DNA of 63,885 nucleotides from Muribaculaceae bacterium. GTDB taxonomy: Bacteria > Bacteroidota > Bacteroidia > Bacteroidales > Muribaculaceae. Location of the stretch: assembly GCA_020026215.1 (NCBI GenBank), contig JAHHQT010000002.1, positions 1-63,885 of the forward strand. The letters are read 5' to 3'. Positions 16,663-23,636 of the stretch are shown here, in pieces (within the stretch, counting starts at the first letter, position 1; each line of letters opens with the position of its first letter). Made by a program: the position numbers and the translations under genes. The notes under the pieces are model-generated. The model saw nothing but the letters and a program-made list of their open reading frames with translations, made no database searches and was not told the origin of the DNA.

Positions 16663-17010
16663 TCACTCGTTTAGCTCTCCGACATGCATCTTATCCACTA
16701 CGATACTCTCAGTTAAATAAGCCATGTCTGACCATCTTATTTGATAGCATTTGGAGACTTCGTCGAATACAGGCTTCTTAAAACGCCCCATGACGGGTTT
16801 CTTTTCGTAGAGCACATAGAATCCTCGTTCGTAATGTAATATTTTTACCACCTTACGGTTCTTGGACATGAACATATACACGTTTGACGCATCACTGGGG
16901 TCCAGGGACAACTCCGTACGTATGGATTCACACAATCGGAAGATACCTTTTCGCATGTCAACGTTGCCATTGAAAAGGTAATAATTGAGATTAGCACTTA
17001 GACCCAGCAT
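16663..17010 (-). CDS. tnpB: IS66 accessory protein TnpB
   Basis: A 115-residue protein of the IS66 Orf2 type: YYLFNGNVDMRKGIFRLCES near the N-terminus and VYMFMSKNRKVVKILHYERG are the family signature. It is required for transposition in characterised IS66 members, although its mechanism is unknown. It is unrelated to the IS200/IS605 TnpB nuclease. The gene starts 1 bp after tnpA and lies 87 bp before tnpC. Confidence 0.93.
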   Translation of the reverse strand: MLGLSANLNYYLFNGNVDMRKGIFRLCESIRTELSLDPSDASNVYMFMSKNRKVVKILHYERGFYVLYEKKPVMGRFKKPVFDEVSKCYQIRWSDMAYLTESIVVDKMHVGELNE

Positions 17011-17011
17011 A

Positions 17012-17383
17012 CTATCCGATCATTTTATTGAGCAGAAGGCTCAGGTCCAACACATTCGTATTTCTCAAGAACAGGGTGGCCCCGCTTGTGAGCTGAAGCT
17101 TTACCCACTTGATGGTGGCAGGCTCACCTTCGGGAACCTGTACTTCCATATCAACCGTAGGAGAGTTACAGGGCTTGCCGGTTATCTGAACCTTGGCGGT
17201 CATAGGTTGTTTGACCTCGATTGTCTTTCCTAACTTTTCATTCCAAAGCTGGTGACGCTGCCAGTTCATAAACTTGCTATAGTTAACACCATACTCTGCA
17301 CAAAATTCTTTTAAGTCTTTAACCTCGCTGCACAACTGGTAGAGATCATAGACCTCCTGATAGTTTACTTTTTCTTTAGCCAT
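17012..17383 (-). CDS. tnpA: IS66 accessory protein TnpA
   Basis: A 123-residue protein when started at ATG 17383 (MAKEKVNYQEVYDLYQ); the frame is open to 17431. The N-terminal half resembles a helix-turn-helix (DLKEFCAEYGVNYSKFMNWQ), and the C-terminal part, IKWVKLQLTSGATLFL, resembles the beta segment common in IS66 OrfA proteins. Likely a DNA-binding accessory factor. Confidence 0.8.
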   Translation of the reverse strand: MAKEKVNYQEVYDLYQLCSEVKDLKEFCAEYGVNYSKFMNWQRHQLWNEKLGKTIEVKQPMTAKVQITGKPCNSPTVDMEVQVPEGEPATIKWVKLQLTSGATLFLRNTNVLDLSLLLNKMIG

Positions 17384-17461
17384 AATAATCTGTTGTTTTG
17401 ATTTTAGGCCAAAGGTATGTAGGTCAAGCATTCAGGTCAAGGCGGAGAATTGGACGTTTAC

Positions 17462-17470
17462 TAGAATAGT
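17462..17470. repeat. IS66 target-site duplication, right copy
   Basis: TAGAATAGT, identical to 14700-14708. Confidence 0.85.
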
Positions 17471-17583
17471 CAAACTGAAAACCTTGTTGTCTTTGAGTGT
17501 GACAAGTATCGCACGACTTGCTTAACTAAAGGAAACTTACTTCCCAAAGATTGTCTTCCTAATTACTGTACAAAATCTTATCA

Positions 17584-17635
17584 CTTCTAATTTTTGATTT
17601 ATTGTAGGTGACAATTATATCAAAAAAATTAGAAG
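17584..17635. repeat. long hairpin downstream of ugd
   Basis: CTTCTAATTTTTGAT (17584-17598) pairs with ATCAAAAAAATTAGAAG (17619-17635) with a 2-nt bulge, and the loop holds a second repeat ATTGT-aggtg-ACAAT. It is the main structure in the 221-bp stretch between the IS right end and the ugd stop; it may terminate the ugd operon, although no T-run follows. Confidence 0.6.
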
Positions 17636-17682
17636 GTCTATGGGTAGAGAAAATTTCAGAAGGGTTGGTAATGAATTAGTAA

Positions 17683-18993
17683 CTATCCTATTTTGTAATA
17701 GGAGAAATTGTTCTCATCCAATTCATTACGGTCATAAATGTTACGACCGTCAAGAACAACTTTGTCTGTCATAATCTTATCCAGTACATTCCAGCTTGGT
17801 AAGCGGAATTCTTTCCATTCAGTAACAAGCATGATGGCATCAGCGCCGTTTGCTGCTTCATACATGTCCTTGCAATAGATAACACTGTCTCCAATTCGGC
17901 GGCGGCATTCATCCATTGCGATAGGGTCGTAAACACGGACTGTACATCCTGCATTTAATAATTTGTCAATTAAAACCAATGCAGGAGCTTCTCTCATATC
18001 GTCTGTCTCAGGCTTGAAAGAAAGTCCCCAAATGGCAATTGTTTTGCCTTTAATATTACCGTTGTAGTGCTTTAGAAGTTTCTTGAAAAGAATTGATTTT
18101 TGTTGCTCGTTGACTTTTTCAACAGATTTTAAAAGATCCATCTCGTAACCGTTTTGTTCGGCTGTCTTGATTAGAGCCTTTACGTCTTTCGGAAAGCAAC
18201 TTCCTCCATATCCGCATCCCGCATAAAGGAATTTACGACCAATACGAGTGTCTGACCCGATTCCCTTGCGTACCATGTTTACGTCTGCGCCCACCAAATC
18301 ACAAAGGTTGGCAATTTCATTCATGAATGAAATACGGGTCGCAAGCATGGAGTTTGCGGCATATTTAATCATTTCTGCGCTTGGAATGTCAGTGAAAATA
18401 ATTCTATCGCCTCTCAAAAGAAATGGCTTGTAAAGTCTGGCCATAATTGTTTTGGCCTTTTCACTTTCCACACCTACAACGACACGGTCAGGAGACATGA
18501 AGTCGTTAATGGCAGCTCCTTCTTTCAAAAATTCAGGGTTGGATGCTATATCAAATTCAACGGTTACATTGCGCTTGCTTAATTCTTCATTTATGGCAGC
18601 CTTGACTTTCTTTGCGGTACCTACAGGAACAGTACTTTTAGTTACAACAACCAAGTATTTGTTCATGTTTTTACCGATAGTTCTGGCGACTTCCAAAACA
18701 TATTTCAAATCGGCAGAACCATCTTCATCAGGAGGTGTACCTACAGCGCTGAATACAACTTCCATGTCATTAAGTACGGCTGCCAAGTCTGTGGTAAAAT
18801 GTAATCGACCGGCTTTGACGTTCTTTAGAACAAGTTCGTCCAATCCTGGTTCATAAATAGGAATGATACCTTGTTGGAGTTTCTCAATCTTTTCTTTGTT
18901 GACATCCACGCAGGTGACATTAATACCCATTTCTGAGAAACAAGTACCGGAAACTAATCCAACATAACCTGTTCCAACAATTGCTATATTCAT
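17683..18993 (-). CDS. ugd: UDP-glucose 6-dehydrogenase
   Basis: Oxidises UDP-glucose (or a related UDP-sugar) to the uronic acid using two NAD+, supplying precursor for acidic surface polysaccharide. The NAD-binding motif GTGYVGLVSG is at residues 7-16, the middle-domain IASNPEFLKEGAA motif follows, and the catalytic nucleophile is Cys266 in GCGYGGSCFPKD. At 436 residues it is family length. It is the last gene of the export operon that begins at 22935 and starts 15 bp after the phosphatase gene. UDP-glucose specificity is the likeliest reading; UDP-ManNAc or UDP-GlcNAc dehydrogenases are less probable. Confidence 0.93.
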   Translation of the reverse strand: MNIAIVGTGYVGLVSGTCFSEMGINVTCVDVNKEKIEKLQQGIIPIYEPGLDELVLKNVKAGRLHFTTDLAAVLNDMEVVFSAVGTPPDEDGSADLKYVLEVARTIGKNMNKYLVVVTKSTVPVGTAKKVKAAINEELSKRNVTVEFDIASNPEFLKEGAAINDFMSPDRVVVGVESEKAKTIMARLYKPFLLRGDRIIFTDIPSAEMIKYAANSMLATRISFMNEIANLCDLVGADVNMVRKGIGSDTRIGRKFLYAGCGYGGSCFPKDVKALIKTAEQNGYEMDLLKSVEKVNEQQKSILFKKLLKHYNGNIKGKTIAIWGLSFKPETDDMREAPALVLIDKLLNAGCTVRVYDPIAMDECRRRIGDSVIYCKDMYEAANGADAIMLVTEWKEFRLPSWNVLDKIMTDKVVLDGRNIYDRNELDENNFSYYKIG

Positions 18994-19008
18994 ATTAAGT
19001 TTTGTCTG

Positions 19009-19713
19009 TTATTGGTTTTGACTAATTTGCATCACTCTTTTCAATACTGATTTCTTGATAGGAGTGTTGTAGATATTGTTAAGGTGTTTGATACTATGTA
19101 TATCACTTCCTGCGAAATCATAGTATCCTAGTTTTAAAAGTTTTTCAGCCTTAACTCTGGCTTCTTCTCCATAGCCTCCGGCAATTGAACCTAAGTTCAT
19201 TTGGAATTTGATGCCACGATTCTTTAGTTCCTTGTATTTGGCAAAATCCATATATTTATATCTTTCAGGATGTGCCAATAGAGGACGATAGCCTTTGTTC
19301 ATGATGTCTCCCAATAATCCGTCAAATTCCATCGGTGGATTATAGTAGGAGGTCTCGACAAGTAGCATGTTGTCTTCCATTGTTAGCAATTCGCTATTTG
19401 CCAAACGCTTGATGAAAAGATTGTCGAGCATATGCTCAGCTGCAAGATGTAGAGTCAAACCGCCTTTGTAGATTTTCTTCACGTCTTCAAATCGTCTGCG
19501 TAAATCATCCGGTTTGTTGGGTACATCTTCCATAATGTGAGGAGTGAACCACACATCACTGACACCTGCATGCTCCATGATTTCTAGAGCTTTAAGAGTG
19601 TCTTCTATTTTCTTGAAACCATCATCCACTCCGGGGAGAAGGTGACTGTGTCTGTCGGTAAGTCCTTTAAGGACTTCACTTCCGTCCAGTTTCTTTTTGA
19701 ATAGTCCGAACAT
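19009..19713 (-). CDS. PHP-family tyrosine-protein phosphatase (CpsB/YwqE type)
   Basis: A 234-residue metal-dependent phosphatase. DRHSHLLPGVDDG (the usual first motif is D-x-H-x-H; here D-R-H-S-H), LLVETSYYNPP, LLAHPERYKYM and GSDIHS supply the metal ligands of the PHP domain. In Gram-positive capsule systems the homologue CpsB dephosphorylates the CpsD/CapB kinase tail. The gene directly follows the Wzc-like kinase, overlapping its stop by 1 bp (TAATG), so kinase and phosphatase should be made in step. The N-terminal MFGLFKKK is typical of Bacteroidales versions. Confidence 0.9.
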   Translation of the reverse strand: MFGLFKKKLDGSEVLKGLTDRHSHLLPGVDDGFKKIEDTLKALEIMEHAGVSDVWFTPHIMEDVPNKPDDLRRRFEDVKKIYKGGLTLHLAAEHMLDNLFIKRLANSELLTMEDNMLLVETSYYNPPMEFDGLLGDIMNKGYRPLLAHPERYKYMDFAKYKELKNRGIKFQMNLGSIAGGYGEEARVKAEKLLKLGYYDFAGSDIHSIKHLNNIYNTPIKKSVLKRVMQISQNQ

Positions 19714-22097
19714 TATTTGTCAGTTTCACCATAACCATGTCCGTAGCCGTAGCCATATGATTTGCATCCATTGACTAACAAGCACATGTTAGGAAATTGG
19801 TTTTCCTTATAAATTCGTTCAAGTTCAGGTAATAGGTTGCGGTCAAACAGTCCTACACGCATTGCAAAGATTGTGCGTGTTGCCACGCGGGAAATGATGG
19901 TTGTATCTGCGACAATTCCAATAGGAGGACAGTCTATGAAGATATAGTCATATTGTTTTTGCAATTCTGCAATTAATTCTTCAAGTCTGTGACTTAGCAG
20001 CAATTCAGCAGGATTTGGAGGCAGTGTCCCTGTTGTGATGACACTTAGGTTTTCAATGCCATTGATGTTGTGTTTCACGATTTCATCAATGTCTGCTTGT
20101 CCATTTAGATAATTGACGACACCAATAGAGGTTTTTCCTACTGTGTTGCTGACTGTTCCCTTGCGGATATCCAAGTCGATGATTATCGCTTTCTTGCCTT
20201 TGATGGCGATACTTGCTGCCAAGTTCAATGAAGTGAATGATTTCCCACTGCTGACATGGAATGAAGTAATCATTACCACTGGAGTCTCTTTGTCATTGAT
20301 CATCATGAAATCCAAGTTAGTCCTTAACAAACGGAAGGCTTCATTGATGACGTTACGACTTCTTGCTTTGACAAGAATTTGAGGAAGTGTGTCCTCTTCT
20401 CTTTTCAAGAATTTCTTGATTCTTGATAAAGAAGTCACTTTCCCGATGAATGGGATCTCGCCAACGATAGGTATGTTGGTCGTTTCTGCATCTTTACGTC
20501 CTCTGATTGTATTGTTCATGTGGAATGACAAGAACATATAACCATAGGGTATTACTAACCCGGCTGCCAAAGAGATGATAAGAATCATGGCTTTGTTTGG
20601 GGCAATTGGTGTAGAGTTGCCCATCGCTGGTTTTAACACACGTGTATTGTTTACTACCAAGTTCGCTGATAGTTCGCTTTCTTCTCGTTTTTGTAACAAG
20701 TACAAGTATAGTTGCTCTTTTATCTTTTGTTGGCGTTCAATTTGAACCAATTCTCTGATTTTGCCAGGATTTGAAGAAATGCGATTGCTGATTTGTCTTT
20801 CTTCCGTATCAATTTTTGCAATCTCAATTTTCAAAGTATTGATTAGATTGTCAATTGATCGGATGATTGTTGTTCTCAACATGGCAATTTGGTCATTCAA
20901 TCCAATAATCAAAGGGTTCTTGTCACTGCTATTGCTCAAAAGACGTTGTCTGTCCAAAATTAACTTGTTGTATTCTGAAATCTGTTGTTCGATATGATTG
21001 CTTTCGATGCCAGAATTTGAAGGAAGCAAATCAAATTGTTTGCTTTTGTCAGAAAGATAGTCTTGAATGTATTCAGCTATGCTTAATTGATTGTTTGCCG
21101 CAAATGATTTTTCATTGAAGTTTGAAGATGCTTCTGTGATTTGTGCAGTTTCAACTTTAATGTCAATTAATTGGTTGCTACTCTTGAAGCGTTCAATGTC
21201 TTTATCCACTAAACCCAATTCTTCTTCAATAACTTCCAAGCGTTCGTTGATGAATTTAGAGGTATTATTGACAGACATGTCCATGTATTCTTTCCATTCT
21301 TCGTTGTAGATGTCAAGTAATGTATTCAATACATCTTCCGCGCGTTTGATAGAAGTATCAACAAACTCAAAAGTCAATACTGTGGAATACTTGTCCGCCA
21401 TGTTCGCTTTGAATCGGCTCGAGAATGCTTTACCTACATTTTCCACAGTCCCGTATGAAATTGTGATTGGCTCTTCAAAATCATTGGAGAATATCGGAGT
21501 CGTTTTAGCAACGATAACACCGACAGGAGTTGGGGTTTCCTTGCCAATGTTTAATTGAATAGGCTCTACATCAATATCTTTTTTGTTAGCAATGAATTTG
21601 TAAGCAACTATGGTGTCATCTTTCTTTTTTACGTTGAAAGAAAAACTGTTAATTGCTTGATCTTCAAGTTCTGCAATTGATTTGATGTCAATCTCAATGG
21701 GCGAATTTTTGTAAAGGTCTGTAACTCTTCCAAACCAATTCTTTTTGCTATATTTGATGTTGAGGTTAAGGCGTTCAACGACTTGCAACATCAATGATGG
21801 AGATCTAAATGCTTCAATTTCATTGTAGATATCCAAGCTTGTACTCATCATACCCAAGTCTGCAAAAGCTGCTAATTCTCCGATTTGAGAATTCCCCTGA
21901 GTATCACTTCGTAGCATCACCGTTGATGAACGAAGATAAGTCGGCGACGTTTTATACGCATAAAATAAGCCAATTAAGACGCAGATAAAAATGCAGAGGC
22001 AAATTTGAATCTTATTAGCTAAAGTCCATTCAATGATATCTTTGATTTTAATGTCAAATTGGCTGTTTTCTTCTGATTGGTATTCTGTATTTTCCAT
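19713..22097 (-). CDS. wzc: polysaccharide co-polymerase / tyrosine autokinase (Wzc-like)
   Basis: A 794-residue inner-membrane protein from ATG 22097 (MENTEYQSEENSQFD); the frame continues to 22133. An N-terminal Wzz domain has a first transmembrane helix (IQICLCIFICVLIGLFYA), a periplasmic coiled-coil region and a second helix (MILIISLAAGLVIPYGYMF). The C-terminal BY-kinase domain has Walker A SFHVSSGKSFTSLN, Walker A' KAIIIDLDIRKG and Walker B YIFIDCPPIG. The tail YGYGYGHGYGETDK is the autophosphorylated tyrosine cluster. It controls chain length and export together with the lipoprotein encoded just upstream. Confidence 0.94.
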   Translation of the reverse strand: MENTEYQSEENSQFDIKIKDIIEWTLANKIQICLCIFICVLIGLFYAYKTSPTYLRSSTVMLRSDTQGNSQIGELAAFADLGMMSTSLDIYNEIEAFRSPSLMLQVVERLNLNIKYSKKNWFGRVTDLYKNSPIEIDIKSIAELEDQAINSFSFNVKKKDDTIVAYKFIANKKDIDVEPIQLNIGKETPTPVGVIVAKTTPIFSNDFEEPITISYGTVENVGKAFSSRFKANMADKYSTVLTFEFVDTSIKRAEDVLNTLLDIYNEEWKEYMDMSVNNTSKFINERLEVIEEELGLVDKDIERFKSSNQLIDIKVETAQITEASSNFNEKSFAANNQLSIAEYIQDYLSDKSKQFDLLPSNSGIESNHIEQQISEYNKLILDRQRLLSNSSDKNPLIIGLNDQIAMLRTTIIRSIDNLINTLKIEIAKIDTEERQISNRISSNPGKIRELVQIERQQKIKEQLYLYLLQKREESELSANLVVNNTRVLKPAMGNSTPIAPNKAMILIISLAAGLVIPYGYMFLSFHMNNTIRGRKDAETTNIPIVGEIPFIGKVTSLSRIKKFLKREEDTLPQILVKARSRNVINEAFRLLRTNLDFMMINDKETPVVMITSFHVSSGKSFTSLNLAASIAIKGKKAIIIDLDIRKGTVSNTVGKTSIGVVNYLNGQADIDEIVKHNINGIENLSVITTGTLPPNPAELLLSHRLEELIAELQKQYDYIFIDCPPIGIVADTTIISRVATRTIFAMRVGLFDRNLLPELERIYKENQFPNMCLLVNGCKSYGYGYGHGYGETDK

Positions 22098-22113
22098 AAA
22101 AATAGTTTTCTGT

Positions 22114-22935
22114 TTAATTGTTTTTATTATCAACTATTGTAGCGACTAGTACGGCAACAGATGAAAGTAAAGATGCAACTGAAATCCAAAGGCTGACGGA
22201 TTTCAAATTGTTTTCATTGATGTTGGATTGTCCTGCACGGACCTTGTTCGGTTGTACATAGACAATATCGTTTTGTTGTAGATAATAAACAGGGGATTTG
22301 AATAAATTGGTAGAGCGTAAGTCCGCTTTATAAGTGGTTCGTTCATTGTTTTCTTCGCGAATCACATATACTTGGTCTCGTCTGCCGTATATAGTTAAAT
22401 CTTTTGCCAAACTAATGGCTTCCAGAATGGTTACTTTATCACCGTTGATCTTGTAAGAGCCAGGATTGGTAACTTCTCCCAGTACTGAAATCTTGAAGTT
22501 GGCAAATTCAACAGTTACCACCAAATCTTTCAAAAGTTTTCGCTTGATAATATCTTGTTTGATTTTGTTTTGTAATTCCCAACGATTTAGTCCAGCTGCA
22601 TGAATTTTGCCTAAAATCGGGAATTCAATCATACCATCTTCATCAACGGAATAGTGGAGATTCCGTTGTGATGCACCTCCATCACCGGTAATTTCTGAAT
22701 TTCCTTGATAGGTAACCACCGGTAAATTAAACATGGCTGAAAATTCCTTGTCTTGACAAGAGACGGTGATGGTCAATTGGTCCTTCGGTTGAATCTTTAT
22801 ACTTTTATCGAGTTGGATGATATTATCTTCGATTTGATCTAAGTCTTGAAGATAAGTTACTTCTTTCGTTGTGCCACAGGAAGATATGCTTATTAATGCA
22901 AACACGGCTATTATGGAAGAAATTACATGTCTCAT
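22114..22935 (-). CDS. wza: polysaccharide export outer-membrane lipoprotein (Wza type), copy 2
   Basis: A 273-residue lipoprotein from ATG 22935 (MRHVISSIIAVFALISI, lipobox ISSC); the frame extends to 22965. It is closely similar to the copy at 8592-9389 across its length: KSIKIQPKDQLTITVS, FPILGKIHAAGLNRWELQ, FKISVLGEVTNPGSYKI, VYVIREENNERTTYK and the C-terminal helix SVSLWISVASLLSSVAVLVA. As first gene of the operon, 16 bp before the kinase, it should form the outer-membrane pore contacting Wzc. Confidence 0.93.
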   Translation of the reverse strand: MRHVISSIIAVFALISISSCGTTKEVTYLQDLDQIEDNIIQLDKSIKIQPKDQLTITVSCQDKEFSAMFNLPVVTYQGNSEITGDGGASQRNLHYSVDEDGMIEFPILGKIHAAGLNRWELQNKIKQDIIKRKLLKDLVVTVEFANFKISVLGEVTNPGSYKINGDKVTILEAISLAKDLTIYGRRDQVYVIREENNERTTYKADLRSTNLFKSPVYYLQQNDIVYVQPNKVRAGQSNINENNLKSVSLWISVASLLSSVAVLVATIVDNKNN

Positions 22936-22978
22936 TTTGGTTAAATGTGTTTGGTGTATGGGCATTATTTGGGGTCAC

Positions 22979-22998
22979 CGATTTAACTTAATAAATCG
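22979..22998. repeat. inverted repeat in the 5' leader of the export operon
   Basis: CGATTTA-acttaa-TAAATCG, a perfect 7-bp arm repeat about 45 bp before the wza ATG. It could be an operator or a weak leader hairpin; nothing decides between these. Confidence 0.35.
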
Positions 22999-23074
22999 AT
23001 TATTTAAAATAAAATCCTTATAATTAATAGTTTGTAGATACATCACTCTATCTCAGAATGAGTATTTATTCATA

Positions 23075-23105
23075 CAAAGATAATGTAAAAAATGATATAA
23101 AACAA
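23075..23105 (-). promoter_or_regulatory. promoter of the polysaccharide export operon
   Basis: The minus strand has TTG at 23105-23103, a 20-bp spacer and TATCTTTG at 23082-23075. The predicted start near 23068 gives a leader of about 130 nt, long for this window. Confidence 0.7.
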
Positions 23106-23119
23106 TAAGTTTTATCATT
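23086..23119 (-). terminator. terminator of the porW operon
   Basis: AATGATAAAAC-ttatt-GTTTTATATCATT on the minus strand, then TTTTTAC. The stem has a 2-nt bulge and overlaps the -33 region of the next promoter. Confidence 0.6.
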
Positions 23120-23146
23120 CTGCTGTAAGACTTGTTAATTTTAGAT

Positions 23147-23635
23147 TTAATGGGCTGTTTTTATTTGGATATATGTGCTGTCTTTCCCGGCTTTGTTTTT
23201 CGCTGTAACGATGTATTGCGCACTTTCGTAAGTTTCCTGAATGATGTTTTCCACACCTTTTGAAATATAATAATTTTTTATCAGTTCCGCATTGGATGTC
23301 ATGGCTAAATCATTGAATTGAATGATCCTTTTTGCATAAAGATAATACTTTTCGAAATTCGTATCCAATTGAGGCTCAGGCAAAAGTTGTATATAAATTA
23401 ACACCATTTGGGCTGATTCTATGGCGGTCATGTTCTGAAAATAGGCATCGCTTGTGGTCTCGGCAACCATTCTTGCTTTCTCCCAATTCTTGGATTGAAT
23501 CAGTCTGTTTATCTCCTTGATGCTATGCTGGATAGCTTGCTCTGTTGCATTGGTTTCTTGTGCCTTTTCTGACTTGTTGCAACTGAATGTGCAACCTAAA
23601 AGCAGAATGATGAATGCCAGATGATAGAGTCTCAT
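23147..23635 (-). CDS. small lipoprotein encoded directly after porW
   Basis: A 162-residue protein with a lipoprotein-type signal (MRLYHLAFIILLLGCTFSC). Both Cys15 (LLGC) and Cys19 (TFSC) could serve as the lipidated residue; the second is followed by NKSEK, more typical of mature Bacteroidota lipoproteins. The rest is helical and charged with no domain I recognise. It starts 1 bp after the porW stop, so the two are translationally coupled, and an accessory role in the T9SS is a reasonable inference. A terminator follows. Confidence 0.78.
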   Translation of the reverse strand: MRLYHLAFIILLLGCTFSCNKSEKAQETNATEQAIQHSIKEINRLIQSKNWEKARMVAETTSDAYFQNMTAIESAQMVLIYIQLLPEPQLDTNFEKYYLYAKRIIQFNDLAMTSNAELIKNYYISKGVENIIQETYESAQYIVTAKNKAGKDSTYIQIKTAH

Positions 23636-23636
23636 A

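Larger units (their letters stand above)
14709..17461 (-). mobile_element. IS66-family insertion sequence, complete, 2,753 bp
   Basis: The ends are GTAAACGTCCA (14709-14719) and its exact reverse complement TGGACGTTTAC (17451-17461); over 20 bp the two ends match at 17 positions. Terminal GTAA is typical of IS66. TAGAATAGT flanks both ends. Inside, all on the minus strand, are tnpA, tnpB and tnpC with no interruption, so the element may still be active. It lies between ugd and the epimerase gene of a polysaccharide region. Confidence 0.95.

Noticed and set aside
16663..17383. TnpB as an RNA-guided nuclease
   Set aside because: The 115-residue protein is IS66 Orf2 and unrelated to IS200/IS605 TnpB; no guide RNA feature is visible.
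19713..19760. Gly-Tyr repeat DNA as a tandem repeat locus
   Set aside because: It encodes the tyrosine cluster of the Wzc-like kinase, a normal feature of that family.
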